Part shown: positions 45,473 to 53,405 of the stretch, piece by piece | How positions within the stretch are numbered: the stretch's first letter is position 1 | How the letters are laid out: each line of letters starts with the position of its first letter | Source of the DNA: an uncultured Prevotellaceae bacterium | GTDB lineage: Bacteria > Bacteroidota > Bacteroidia > Bacteroidales > Bacteroidaceae | Assembly: GCA_900316645.1 (NCBI GenBank) | Contig: ONDP01000027.1 | Coordinates: 1 to 64,000 of the forward strand | Direction: 5' to 3' | Length of the DNA: 64,000 nt | Made by a program: the position numbers and the translations under genes | The notes under the pieces: model-generated | The model's input: only the letters and a program-made list of their open reading frames with translations | The model's database searches: none | What the model was told of the DNA's origin: nothing

Positions 45473-46123
45473 ATGGCGATAAAATATACACATAAAGAAG
45501 AGCTGTGGAATGCATGGAGTCACGCTGGAGGCATCGTAATGGGTGTTGCCTTTGGCATTGTCTTCATTGTCATGACATTCAAAGGCGACAATCCTTGGGC
45601 GCGACTTGGTGTATGTCTCTATCTCTTCGGTATGCTGGGCTCTTATGCGGCCTCAACCATTTATCACACACTACCCCGTCGCTCTATATGGAAAGAACGG
45701 TTGCGCCATTGGGACCATGCAGCCATCTATTGGCATATCGCAGGTTCCTATTCGCCACTCACCTTGATTGCCCTGCGCGAGCAAGGTTATTGGGGGTGGA
45801 GCCTCTTTTCGTTTGTTTGGGCTTGTGCTATAGCTGGTACCATCGTGAGTTTCATCAAGTTGAAGGAGCATTCCAACGTTGAGACTTTCTGTTACGTTGG
45901 TATGGGCTTGAGTGTGCTAATAGCTTTCAAGCCTCTCCTCGATTCCGTTTCCACGGCAGCCGTCATCTGGATCATAGCAGAAGGCGTCTGCTATATCACA
46001 GGCGCCCTCTTCTATTCGTTCAACAAAAAGCGATATATGCACTCCGTCTTCCACTTCTTCGTCCTGGCTGGCAGCATCTGCCACATCATCGCCGTCTGGG
46101 ACGTACTGATGGAGTACCTCTAA
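45473..46123 (+). CDS. hemolysin III/TrhA (PAQR) family membrane protein, 216 aa
   Basis: Seven predicted membrane helices with the PAQR/hemolysin III signature: NAWSHAGGIVMGVAFG, YAASTIYHTLPRR, LRHWDHAAIYWHIAGSYSPL and a C-terminal YMHSVFHFFVLAGSICHIIA. Conserved His/Asp/Ser residues would bind a metal. Bacterial members influence membrane-energy and lipid homeostasis; haemolytic activity is not general. Inner membrane. Monocistronic. Confidence 0.9.
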   Translation: MAIKYTHKEELWNAWSHAGGIVMGVAFGIVFIVMTFKGDNPWARLGVCLYLFGMLGSYAASTIYHTLPRRSIWKERLRHWDHAAIYWHIAGSYSPLTLIALREQGYWGWSLFSFVWACAIAGTIVSFIKLKEHSNVETFCYVGMGLSVLIAFKPLLDSVSTAAVIWIIAEGVCYITGALFYSFNKKRYMHSVFHFFVLAGSICHIIAVWDVLMEYL

Positions 46124-46165
46124 ATATTTTTCTCCTTATAATTGCTGTTATTCCAAAAACTTTTG

Positions 46166-46173
46166 TATATTTG
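46166..46173 (+). promoter_or_regulatory. -7 box of the zeta-toxin operon
   Basis: TATATTTG, 8 bp before the ATG at 46182; the transcript would be almost leaderless. Confidence 0.65.
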
Positions 46174-46181
46174 CAATCGAT

Positions 46182-46757
46182 ATGAGTAAAAATCTGTATA
46201 TCATCAGTGGTTGTAATGGTGCAGGAAAGACGACGGCATCATATACCGTCTTGCCTGAAATCCTTGAATGCAAGGAGTTCGTCAATGCTGATGAGATTGC
46301 TCGTGGACTTTCCCCTTTCAACCCTGAGAGTATGGCAATAGAGGCTGGGAGGCTGATGTTGCAGCGCATTGACGATTTGCTTGGCAAGGATATAACATTT
46401 GCCATTGAAACGACACTTGCCACCAAGTCATACATCAATCTTGTTCGCCGAGCTCAAGCCAAGGGTTATCGTGTAAGTATTGTGTTCTTTTGGCTACGAA
46501 CACCAGAGTTAGCTATTCAACGTGTAGCAGAGCGGGTGAAACATGGAGGGCATAATATCCCAGAAGACACCATCAAACGTAGGTATGTGGCTGGGATTAG
46601 TAATCTTTTCCAACTGTTTATGAAAGAAGTAGACTTTTGGGCGGTATATGACAATTCAGAACAGCAACGTCAAAAGGTAGCGAGTGGCAAGAAAGGTGCA
46701 AAAATAGATATTTTCAACATAGAATCATTAAATAAAATCAAGGCTTATGTCAGATAA
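46182..46757 (+). CDS. zeta-toxin family P-loop kinase, 191 aa
   Basis: P-loop CNGAGKTTASYTVL at the N-terminus, FVNADEIARGLSP, FAIETTLATKSYINLV and SIVFFWLRTPELAIQRVAERV (LID arginines) give the zeta-toxin/UDP-GlcNAc kinase-like family. Toxic members phosphorylate UDP-GlcNAc and block wall synthesis; other members are housekeeping kinases of unknown substrate. The gene order, kinase first and small partner second, is reversed compared with classical epsilon-zeta. The 11-bp overlap with the next gene indicates coupling. Confidence 0.85.
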   Translation: MSKNLYIISGCNGAGKTTASYTVLPEILECKEFVNADEIARGLSPFNPESMAIEAGRLMLQRIDDLLGKDITFAIETTLATKSYINLVRRAQAKGYRVSIVFFWLRTPELAIQRVAERVKHGGHNIPEDTIKRRYVAGISNLFQLFMKEVDFWAVYDNSEQQRQKVASGKKGAKIDIFNIESLNKIKAYVR

Positions 46758-46929
46758 AGAATACATTAGTTTCTCTAAAAAACTCGATGAAGGCTTACTG
46801 TTAGCCGAAAAGCGAATGCTTCAAGAGAAAGCATTACGTAATGAAAACGTAGTGGTGTGCGATAGCGAGAATAATATCAAACGCATTCCTGCAAAGCAAG
46901 TAATCGAAGACCATGCAGTATTTCAATAA
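46747..46929 (+). CDS. small partner of the zeta-toxin gene, 60 aa
   Basis: An acidic, helical protein (SFSKKLDEGLLLAEKRMLQE) with a short strand-like ending (VVVCDSENNIKRIPAKQVI). It overlaps the kinase gene by 11 bp. Its size and coupling make it a candidate antitoxin, but it does not resemble the epsilon antitoxin, and no homology is recognised. It might instead be a helper of a non-toxic kinase. Confidence 0.7.
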   Translation: MSDKEYISFSKKLDEGLLLAEKRMLQEKALRNENVVVCDSENNIKRIPAKQVIEDHAVFQ

Positions 46930-47098
46930 TAACAAATAATGTATAACCCTTAAAACAAATTGCCCATGACATAGAAACGAAGAAAACGCGAATTGACTTC
47001 TTTGTTGAGGCTCAGCCCCATGAGGTCACAGAAATTTAATAACAATTAATTATTAACTTACAGAATAGCGTTTCTGTTCGTACTTATATATAGATAAT

Positions 47099-47272
47099 GA
47101 GCTTTTGCTCTTTGTTCTCGTAACTCGAATACCGCCAATATTCAAATCGCAGAGGACAAGCAGTTAAAGGTTCACGCTGTAGGGCGTGGACTATTCGTGC
47201 TTGTTTGCGATTGGTCGCTTGGCGGTAACCTGAGTTACAATAAGCATCGAATGGTTGCGCCTTTTATTTTTT
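47099..47272 (+). ncRNA. rod-shaped structured RNA candidate
   Basis: GTAACTC (47120) pairs with GAGTTAC (47232), TACCGCCAA (47130) with TTGGCGGTA (47219), AATCGCA (47145) with TGCGATT (47206), ACAAGCA (47156) with TGCTTGT (47198), and CACGC (47173) with GCGTG (47184). About 35 pairs form one rod with internal loops, preceded by a small GAGC-TTTT-GCTC hairpin and followed by a T-rich end before the next ATG. The rod with a large central asymmetry recalls 6S RNA, but no consensus was checked. It may instead be the 5' UTR of the DUF4468 gene. Confidence 0.5.
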
Positions 47273-47276
47273 AATT

Positions 47277-47825
47277 ATGAAGAAGATATTTTTATTGATG
47301 TTTGCTTTCTGCTGTATAGGAGCGTTTCCACAACAGCCATTAGAATATTCCGTTATCATCCAAAAAGAAGGTGCTGATGCACAAACTTTATATGATTTGA
47401 CAAGAAATTGGTTTGCTCAAACTTATAGAGATTCTAAAGCTGTCTTGCAAGATCAAAATCCAGGCAAAGAATTAACAGGTCATGGAAAAATCACTTTCTC
47501 AACAAATGTTATATATTCAAGCATACAAGGCTTTATTAAATACCTTATTGACGTTCAATTTAAAGATGGTCGCCTGCGGTTTGAAATGAAAAACTTCACC
47601 CACGAACCACTTAAGGATGCTTTGTATAATAACAATATGGGTATACTAGTCGATTCTCTTCCTAAAAATCTTAAAGACATAGGAATTGAGGGTTCTAATA
47701 GAAAAGCAAGTTATAAATACTTTTACAAACACGGGAAAACATTGTGTGAGAAACAGTTTATTCAACTATCAAATAGTTTAAAAGAGTTTATAGAGAAAAG
47801 AGAAGCCTCCAACGATGATTGGTAA
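47277..47825 (+). CDS. DUF4468 exported protein, 182 aa
   Basis: A signal peptide (MKKIFLLMFAFCCIGAFP) and a single DUF4468-like domain with TBP-like fold: YDLTRNWFAQTYRDSKAVLQ, GKITFSTNVIYSS, YLIDVQFKDGRLRFEMKNF. Members are common in Bacteroidetes, likely periplasmic or outer-membrane-associated, of unknown function. The 5' region holds the rod-like RNA candidate, so expression may be controlled at RNA level. Downstream are 22-bp repeat arrays. Confidence 0.75.
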   Translation: MKKIFLLMFAFCCIGAFPQQPLEYSVIIQKEGADAQTLYDLTRNWFAQTYRDSKAVLQDQNPGKELTGHGKITFSTNVIYSSIQGFIKYLIDVQFKDGRLRFEMKNFTHEPLKDALYNNNMGILVDSLPKNLKDIGIEGSNRKASYKYFYKHGKTLCEKQFIQLSNSLKEFIEKREASNDDW

Positions 47826-48044
47826 ATATGTCCAAATATTATAGTGCTTCTGAAATATTAACTATTTTTGATTAAAATATTACTGAAACAGAATGAGTTT
47901 TGCACTGCAATCAGAAAAAGAAGTCGCAATCCCACGGCTTCAGAAGAAAAGACTTGCAGACCCGTTAGCCACTGCTTTTGAAATAAAAACCCACTTAAGC
48001 AGCATGAGCAAAAGTGATGGTTCCAAGACTTCACTCTATAGTCT

Positions 48045-48289
48045 GGCATCGCCCACTCGTAGGCTGTGCATCGCCCACATAGAGGTTTTGATGTGCCAAC
48101 CCATAGGTTTTGCGCTGCCAGCCCATAGGTTGTGATCTGCCAAACTATAAGGCTTGCAGTGCCAGTCCTGTGGGTTTGCAGTGCAAGGCCATAGGTTGTG
48201 ATCTGCCAAACTATAAGGCTTTCTGCCAAACTATAAGGCTTGCAGTGCCAGTCCTGTGGGTTTGCAGTGCAAGGCCATAGGTATGCATG
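48045..48289. repeat. tandem array of about 11 units of 22 bp
   Basis: Units begin TGCCA and contain a CC-TA-GG-type centre (for example TGCCAGTCCTGTGGGTTTGC). Clear units start at 48094, 48116, 48138, 48160, 48182, 48204 (20 bp), 48224, 48246 and 48268, with two decayed units before. A three-unit block is duplicated. There are no spacers. Confidence 0.85.
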
Positions 48290-48296
48290 TCGCGTG

Positions 48297-48384
48297 GCGG
48301 GCGGTAAAAGAATTTTTGCCGCCCGCCAAAAGAATATTTAGCGAACGGCAAAAGTATTTTTAGCGGGCGGTAAAACACCTAATT
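48297..48384. repeat. four 21-23-bp units with alternating orientation
   Basis: GCGGGCGGTAAAAG (48297), GCCGCCCGCCAAAAG (48318), GCGAACGGCAAAAG (48341) and GCGGGCGGTAAAAC (48363). Units one and two form a hairpin of 10 G/C pairs. Confidence 0.8.
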
Positions 48385-48395
48385 AAGTGTTTACC

Positions 48396-49901
48396 TTATT
48401 TAATATATTCCGAGAAATCGGTGAGGTGCATATCGCCCTTGCGAGCCAGCGTATCGTGCATAGCAAAGGCAGCAGTCAGGTTGTGACGTGTCTGACCCAT
48501 CTTGGCTATCTTCAGATAGTCCCACAGCAACTGCTTGTAGTCGGGATGAGCACAGTTCTCGATGATGGTCTCGGCACGCTGAGCAGGACCCTTGCCACGC
48601 AGGTCGGCAACACCCTGCTCTGTCACGATGATGTTCACATCGTGCTCTGAGCTGTCCTGATGACTGACGAAGGGAACAATGCTGGAAATAACACCACCCT
48701 TAGCCGTAGAAGGACAGGTGAAGATGCTCAGATAAGCATTGCGGATGAAGTCGCCCGAACCTCCGATACCGTTCATCATCTTCACACCACTGATGTGTGT
48801 TGAGTTGGCATTGCCATAGATGTCGCACTCGATAGCGGTATTGATGGCAATAACACCCAGTCGGCGAATCACCTCGGGAGAATTACTGATCTCACTCTGA
48901 CGGAGGGTCAGATGGTTCTTGAAGTAATCCATATTGTCGTAAACCTGCATCAGGCAATCGTTGGAAACAGTCAGCGAACATGCCGAGGCATCCTTCACTC
49001 TGCCGTTCAGCATCATCTCAACCACTGCATCCTGCAACACCTCAGTATAGATGTTGAAATCGGGCACATGCTTATCCTGTCCGAGAGCACCGAGGATGGC
49101 ATTGGCTGTTGAGCCTACACCACTCTGCAAGGGCAGGAACTCCTTGGGAATACGTCCCTTGTGCATTTCTTCTACCAGGAACTCAGCTGTCAGGTAACCA
49201 ATCTTGTCTGTCACAGGATCGCTGTCCTTGAAGGCACGGGCCTCGTCGGGAATGTTGCACTCCACCACACCAGCTACCTTATCCTTGGGAATCGTTACGT
49301 AGGGCACACCAATGCGGTCGCTCACATTCACGATGGGGATAGGCTTGCGATAAGGAGGATCCAGAGGCTCATAAACATCATGGATATATTTCGCATTAGG
49401 ATTATGGAATGAGTTCAGCTCCAGAATAACGTGCTTAGCCAAACGGGCTGCTGTCGGAGAGATGCCACCGGCTGCTGTCAGATAGACGCGATAGTCATTG
49501 CCCACTTCCTCAATGTCACAAACCTCGAGAATGGCCCAGTCAACATCACCATAGAAGCCATAACGCAACTCCTGAGCCATGTGACTCAGATGCAAGTCGT
49601 TGTAGGGAATCTCGCCCATGTTCACATGCTTGCGGAAATCGGGATTGGTAGTGTAAGGGGCACGATACTTGATAGCCTGTGCGTTAGCCAGCACACCATC
49701 AGTTGACTGACCTGTTGATGCACCAGTGAAGATGCCTACCTTAAACTCTCTGCCGGCAGCATGTTCTGCCTCGGCAATCTGAGCCAGTTCCTTGGTTGTA
49801 GCCTTAGCCACACCAGCAGGTGTAAAACCACTCATGGCAATGTTATCGCCATTCTTAATCAGTGCTGCAGCCTCTGCAGCTGTCATACGTGTATAAGCCA
49901 T
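48396..49901 (-). CDS. acetyl-CoA hydrolase/transferase (succinate:acetate CoA-transferase), 501 aa
   Basis: The whole chain fits the Cat1/SCACT family: MTAAEAAALIKNGDNIAMSG, FTGASTGQSTDGVL, GISPTAARLAKHVILEL, and FNIYTEVLQDAVVEMM containing the catalytic Glu. QSGVGSTANAIL and NGIGGSGDFIRNAYLS are CoA-binding Gly-rich loops. In Bacteroidales it moves CoA between acetyl-CoA/succinyl-CoA and acetate/succinate in succinate-propionate fermentation. Cytosolic. It shares a divergent promoter region with cysS, separated by a heptamer array. Confidence 0.92.
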   Translation of the reverse strand: MAYTRMTAAEAAALIKNGDNIAMSGFTPAGVAKATTKELAQIAEAEHAAGREFKVGIFTGASTGQSTDGVLANAQAIKYRAPYTTNPDFRKHVNMGEIPYNDLHLSHMAQELRYGFYGDVDWAILEVCDIEEVGNDYRVYLTAAGGISPTAARLAKHVILELNSFHNPNAKYIHDVYEPLDPPYRKPIPIVNVSDRIGVPYVTIPKDKVAGVVECNIPDEARAFKDSDPVTDKIGYLTAEFLVEEMHKGRIPKEFLPLQSGVGSTANAILGALGQDKHVPDFNIYTEVLQDAVVEMMLNGRVKDASACSLTVSNDCLMQVYDNMDYFKNHLTLRQSEISNSPEVIRRLGVIAINTAIECDIYGNANSTHISGVKMMNGIGGSGDFIRNAYLSIFTCPSTAKGGVISSIVPFVSHQDSSEHDVNIIVTEQGVADLRGKGPAQRAETIIENCAHPDYKQLLWDYLKIAKMGQTRHNLTAAFAMHDTLARKGDMHLTDFSEYIK

Positions 49902-49929
49902 TTTTATCTATAATTTGCAAATTTGGCTG

Positions 49930-49989
49930 CAAAGTTACTAATAAAATAAGAATTAAGAATTAAGAATTAAGAATTATTTTGTACCTTTG
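49930..49989. promoter_or_regulatory. divergent promoters of the CoA-transferase and cysS
   Basis: Minus-strand -7 TAACTTTG at 49930-49937; plus-strand -7 TACCTTTG at 49982-49989. The region between them, which includes the expected -33 position of cysS, is a heptamer array. Confidence 0.7.
49948..49975. repeat. AAGAATT heptamer array in a divergent promoter
   Basis: Four exact AAGAATT units (49948-49975) between the two -7 boxes, placed 7-34 bp upstream of the cysS -7 box. Confidence 0.9.
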
Positions 49990-50010
49990 CACCAAATTTA
50001 TATAATTATT

Positions 50011-51516
50011 ATGGAATCTAAGTTAGTAATTTACAATACGCTGACTCGTCAGAAAGAGCGTTTCGAGCCCATCAACGCCCCTCATGTGGGCATGTATGTC
50101 TGTGGTCCTACCGTTTATGGCGATCCACATTTGGGTCATGCCCGTCCTGCCATCACCTTCGACTTGTTGTTCCGTTACCTGAAACACCTTGGCTATAAAG
50201 TAAGGTACGTGCGTAACATCACGGATGTAGGTCATTTGGAGCACGATGCCGACGAGGGCGAAGACAAGATTGCCAAGAAGGCACGACTGGAACAGTTGGA
50301 GCCGATGGAGATAGCACAATACTACACCAACCGCTATCATCAGTATATGGATGCGCTGAACGTGCTGCGCCCCTCTATCGAGCCTCATGCCACAGGGCAC
50401 ATCATTGAACAGCAGCAGTTGGTTCAGCAGATTCTCGACAATGGCTTTGCCTATGAGTCGAATGGTTCTGTCTATTTCGATATCGAGGCATACAACAAGA
50501 AATTCAAATACGGAATCCTGAGCGGTCGCTCGCTGGAGAACATCAAGGACGAGAGCCGTGAACTGGCTGGCGTAGGCGAGAAACACAACCAAGCCGATTT
50601 CGCCCTGTGGAAGAAAGCTCAGCCCGAACACATCATGCGCTGGCCCTCGCCTTGGAGCGACGGATTCCCTGGTTGGCATTGCGAATGCACAGCCATGGGA
50701 CGCAAGTATCTGGGCGAGATGTTCGACATCCACGGAGGCGGTATGGACCTGGTGTTCCCACACCATGAGTGCGAGATAGCCCAGGCGCAGGCCTCGATGG
50801 GCCATCCTGCCGTGAAATACTGGATGCACAACAACATGCTGACCATCAACGGTCAGAAAATGGGCAAGTCATACAACAACTTCATCACCCTTGAGCAGTT
50901 CTTCACGGGTAATCACCCACTGCTCGAAAAAGCCTATTCGCCCATGACCATCCGCTTCTTCGTACTCTCAGCCCACTATCGCGGCACCGTCGACTTCTCC
51001 AACGAGGCATTACAGGCTGCCGAGAAGGGCTACGAGAAACTGATGAATGCTATCAGCGATTTAGAGCGTGTCCAAGTGAGCGACCATTGTGATGCCGATA
51101 CCGAAAAGGTAGTAAAGGCGCTGCGTCAGAAGTGCTACGACGCCATGAACGACGATATGGCTACGCCCCTGGTGCTGAGCTATCTCTTCGAGGCTTGCAC
51201 CGTCATCAATAAACTTGTTGACCACAAGGCCACCATCTGTGCCGATTGCCTGAAGGAACTCTCAGAGACCATGCACCTCTTCACCTTCGACATCCTCGGA
51301 CTCTCAATGGTCAATGGTCAATGTTCAACGGTCAATGGAAACAATGCCCGTGAGGAAGCCTTCGGAAAAGTGGTGGATATGGTGCTCGACCTGCGTGCCA
51401 AGGCAAAAGCCAATAAAGACTGGGCCACCAGCGACCAGATTCGCGACGCCCTCGCTGCAGCCGGCTTTGAAGTCAAGGACACCAAGGACGGAGTCACTTG
51501 GAAACTGAACAAGTAA
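50011..51516 (+). CDS. cysS: cysteinyl-tRNA synthetase
   Basis: Class I synthetase charging tRNA-Cys: [19 protein letters not shown] (HIGH-like), zinc ligands in [10 protein letters not shown] and PHHECEIAQ, and the KMSKS-like [11 protein letters not shown]. The chain ends in the usual helical anticodon-binding domain. The frame extends to 49987, but the ATG at 50011 follows the TACCTTTG promoter by 21 bp and starts the conserved [11 protein letters not shown]. Between the helical domain's halves, residues [13 protein letters not shown] are encoded by a five-unit heptamer array (51304-51338), an insertion not expected in the family. Confidence 0.95.
   Translation: MESKLVIYNTLTRQKERFEPINAPHVGMYVCGPTVYGDPHLGHARPAITFDLLFRYLKHLGYKVRYVRNITDVGHLEHDADEGEDKIAKKARLEQLEPMEIAQYYTNRYHQYMDALNVLRPSIEPHATGHIIEQQQLVQQILDNGFAYESNGSVYFDIEAYNKKFKYGILSGRSLENIKDESRELAGVGEKHNQADFALWKKAQPEHIMRWPSPWSDGFPGWHCECTAMGRKYLGEMFDIHGGGMDLVFPHHECEIAQAQASMGHPAVKYWMHNNMLTINGQKMGKSYNNFITLEQFFTGNHPLLEKAYSPMTIRFFVLSAHYRGTVDFSNEALQAAEKGYEKLMNAISDLERVQVSDHCDADTEKVVKALRQKCYDAMNDDMATPLVLSYLFEACTVINKLVDHKATICADCLKELSETMHLFTFDILGLSMVNGQCSTVNGNNAREEAFGKVVDMVLDLRAKAKANKDWATSDQIRDALAAAGFEVKDTKDGVTWKLNK
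51304..51338. repeat. TCAATGG heptamer array inside cysS
   Basis: Five units (51304, 51311, 51318, 51325 and 51332), two with single changes; 35 bp inside the cysS C-terminal domain. The same heptamer builds the array at 59893-59990. Confidence 0.85.
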
Positions 51517-51529
51517 TATCAAACCAACG

Positions 51530-51556
51530 GGATGGAGTAACATCAGTTACCCATCC
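51530..51556 (+). terminator. hairpin after cysS
   Basis: GGATGG-a-GTAAC pairs with GTTAC-CCATCC around ATCA, starting 14 bp after the cysS stop. No T run follows, so termination strength is doubtful. Confidence 0.5.
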
Positions 51557-51598
51557 TGATTTCAGATTTCAGTAATGAAAAATCTTTACTGTTATTGA

Positions 51599-52378
51599 TT
51601 AGAAGAACATGGTGGGAAGGGAGTTCTTTCGCTTCTGAGCCAGTTCATCCTTCATGCGGCCGATGGCTGTCTTCAAGAAAAAAGCAATAAGAAACTCGTC
51701 CGTGCCTTCTGTCCGAATCCGTTTGAGAGCCGAGATGTATTCTGAGCGGTCTTCTAATTTGACGATTAACAAGGGATGTCCTGCACGCAACAGTATGAAG
51801 TTTGAGAGCAGTCGTCCTGTCCTGCCATTACCGTCACGGAAGGGATGCAGGTATTCATAATAGCCGTGCCATTTCGCTGCTACAATCAATGGATGCTGTC
51901 CTTCGTTGATGGCTCTTTGCGTAGATTCCATCAGATTCGGCACACGGGCTATCAATTCCTCGTGATCACCAAATACAGTATCACCGGCAGCCATATCCTC
52001 TGTGGTATATTCGCCTGCAACAGCATCAGGAACACGATAGCCAAGGGTGTGCTCCGTCACCAGGCGGTTCACCTCCTTCAACAATGCCTCGTCAAACGGA
52101 CTGTCCAAATGACTCACCATATAGTCGAATGCCCTGAAGTGGTCTGCCATCTCCGTACACTCCAACAGTGAACGCCCCACAGGAATCATAGCCATCCCCT
52201 GTTCACGAAGAATTCGCGTATCATCCACTGTGAATGAATTGCCCTCAATGGCACAGGAATGTGCAGAAAACAGAATCTCGTTATATTCCATCCACTGCTC
52301 ACGTCCCATCCTGTCGGCAATCTTCACTTGATATTCCTGTCGGATGGTCTCGTATTCGTTGATTTCTTTCTCAAACAT
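51599..52378 (-). CDS. Fic-domain AMP/NMP transferase, 259 aa
   Basis: The Fic active-site motif is complete: HPFRDGNGRTGRLL (catalytic His). The inhibitory helix motif (S/T)xxxE(G/N) is present before it as HSCAIEGNSF, so the protein carries its own autoinhibition (class II). Fic enzymes usually AMPylate protein hydroxyls; the target is unknown. The frame extends to 52414, but a TATCTTCG box at 52384-52391 suggests the MFEKEINEYE start at 52378. Monocistronic, between cysS and the C1 peptidase. Confidence 0.87.
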   Translation of the reverse strand: MFEKEINEYETIRQEYQVKIADRMGREQWMEYNEILFSAHSCAIEGNSFTVDDTRILREQGMAMIPVGRSLLECTEMADHFRAFDYMVSHLDSPFDEALLKEVNRLVTEHTLGYRVPDAVAGEYTTEDMAAGDTVFGDHEELIARVPNLMESTQRAINEGQHPLIVAAKWHGYYEYLHPFRDGNGRTGRLLSNFILLRAGHPLLIVKLEDRSEYISALKRIRTEGTDEFLIAFFLKTAIGRMKDELAQKRKNSLPTMFF

Positions 52379-52447
52379 CGCTGCGAAGATACTACATTTT
52401 TCTGAATTGAACAAATATTTCCGAAAGTTTCAGAAATATCACCCACG

Positions 52448-53272
52448 TTACCTGTAAAAGGCTTCTCGCGTCATAAAGACGGCGACGGTCTTGTCGCGAA
52501 GATATTCTGCAGACATATACATTAGGCCGGCGTAGGGATTGGCTGTGCCCCATGAGTTTTTCATCGTAAAAAAGAGGCGCTGCTTGGGGTCACGGGCTAT
52601 ACCTACTATCGCCATACAATGGTTGTCGGTGGGCGCCGTATTAAAATGTCCGTCGGCAATGCCCTCTTGAAACGAAAAGCCGTATTCGTCGGTATCGCCC
52701 TCCCAGCAGACGGCGTGGCGATGACGGATGGCTCGCTCCACATGTGCCAGCAGCGAGTCCTTGGGAATATTCAGGAACTTGTTTTTCTCCCAATTGTCGG
52801 GCAGGTCGAGCACTACTTCTTCGCCATAGGGATAGTTGTCGTTGCTGGTCAGTGCCATGTATTCGCCAGGAGCGCACACGCTGTGGGCAAATTCCAAGGG
52901 AGTATAGCGGGCTCCCAGCATAAACACCCATTTGGGTTGGGGCAATTGGTGATAAGAGGTGTCGGGATAGGCATCATGCGACACTATTCCATATCGCCCA
53001 ATTATATTTAATAAGGTGGAACCCATGCCTCGCAAGTTCCTCCGTTTCACCACCCGTTCGATATAAGCCGTGGACAAATGTACAGAGTCGCCCCTCAGAA
53101 TATGTTCCGTTTCGATGGTTGAAAGCATGGCGTAAGCCCAGCAGAACTGGCTCTGCCCCTGATTCTTGATGGGTGTCATGGGCAGTCGCACCTCGTCAGT
53201 AAACTCCACTTTAGGTTGTTTCTGACAAGCCACGAAGCTTATAGCCAAGAGTAGAAATGCGAATTTTTTCAT
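52448..53272 (-). CDS. C1 (papain-like) cysteine peptidase lipoprotein, 274 aa
   Basis: A lipoprotein signal (FAFLLLAISFVACQK) is followed by a papain-fold domain. The active-site Cys is in KNQGQSQFCWAYAM, the His in DNHCMAIVGIA and the Asn in KNSWGTANPY. The order Q...C...H...N is correct. It resembles the aminopeptidase C/bleomycin-hydrolase-like C1 branch of Bacteroidetes. Expected at the periplasmic or surface side of the outer membrane, working on peptides or proteins. Its promoter (53341-53348) is divergent from the U32 gene. Confidence 0.88.
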   Translation of the reverse strand: MKKFAFLLLAISFVACQKQPKVEFTDEVRLPMTPIKNQGQSQFCWAYAMLSTIETEHILRGDSVHLSTAYIERVVKRRNLRGMGSTLLNIIGRYGIVSHDAYPDTSYHQLPQPKWVFMLGARYTPLEFAHSVCAPGEYMALTSNDNYPYGEEVVLDLPDNWEKNKFLNIPKDSLLAHVERAIRHRHAVCWEGDTDEYGFSFQEGIADGHFNTAPTDNHCMAIVGIARDPKQRLFFTMKNSWGTANPYAGLMYMSAEYLRDKTVAVFMTREAFYR

Positions 53273-53340
53273 TTATCTGCTGATTGTTCTAACAATACTC
53301 GTCGCATATTTACTTCGATAAATTGTTATTGAACACGTTG

Positions 53341-53400
53341 CAAAGATACGAAATATTCCTTAATTAATCATCCATATTTCATAATAATTATGTAAATTTG
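53341..53400. promoter_or_regulatory. divergent promoters of the C1 peptidase and U32 genes
   Basis: Minus-strand TATCTTTG at 53341-53348; plus-strand TAAATTTG at 53393-53400. The plus box is 6 bp before the U32 ATG, so that mRNA is probably leaderless. Confidence 0.7.
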
Positions 53401-53405
53401 CACCC

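Larger units (their letters stand above)
47826..48395. other. gene-free stretch with two 22-bp arrays
   Basis: Apart from two arrays (48045-48289 and 48297-48384) no gene is supported. The frames at 47893-48135 (+) and 47858-48229 (-) are made of the array and lack protein character. Confidence 0.7.

Noticed and set aside
48045-48289. Possible CRISPR array
   Set aside because: The units are tandem with no spacers, vary in sequence and have no neighbouring cas genes.
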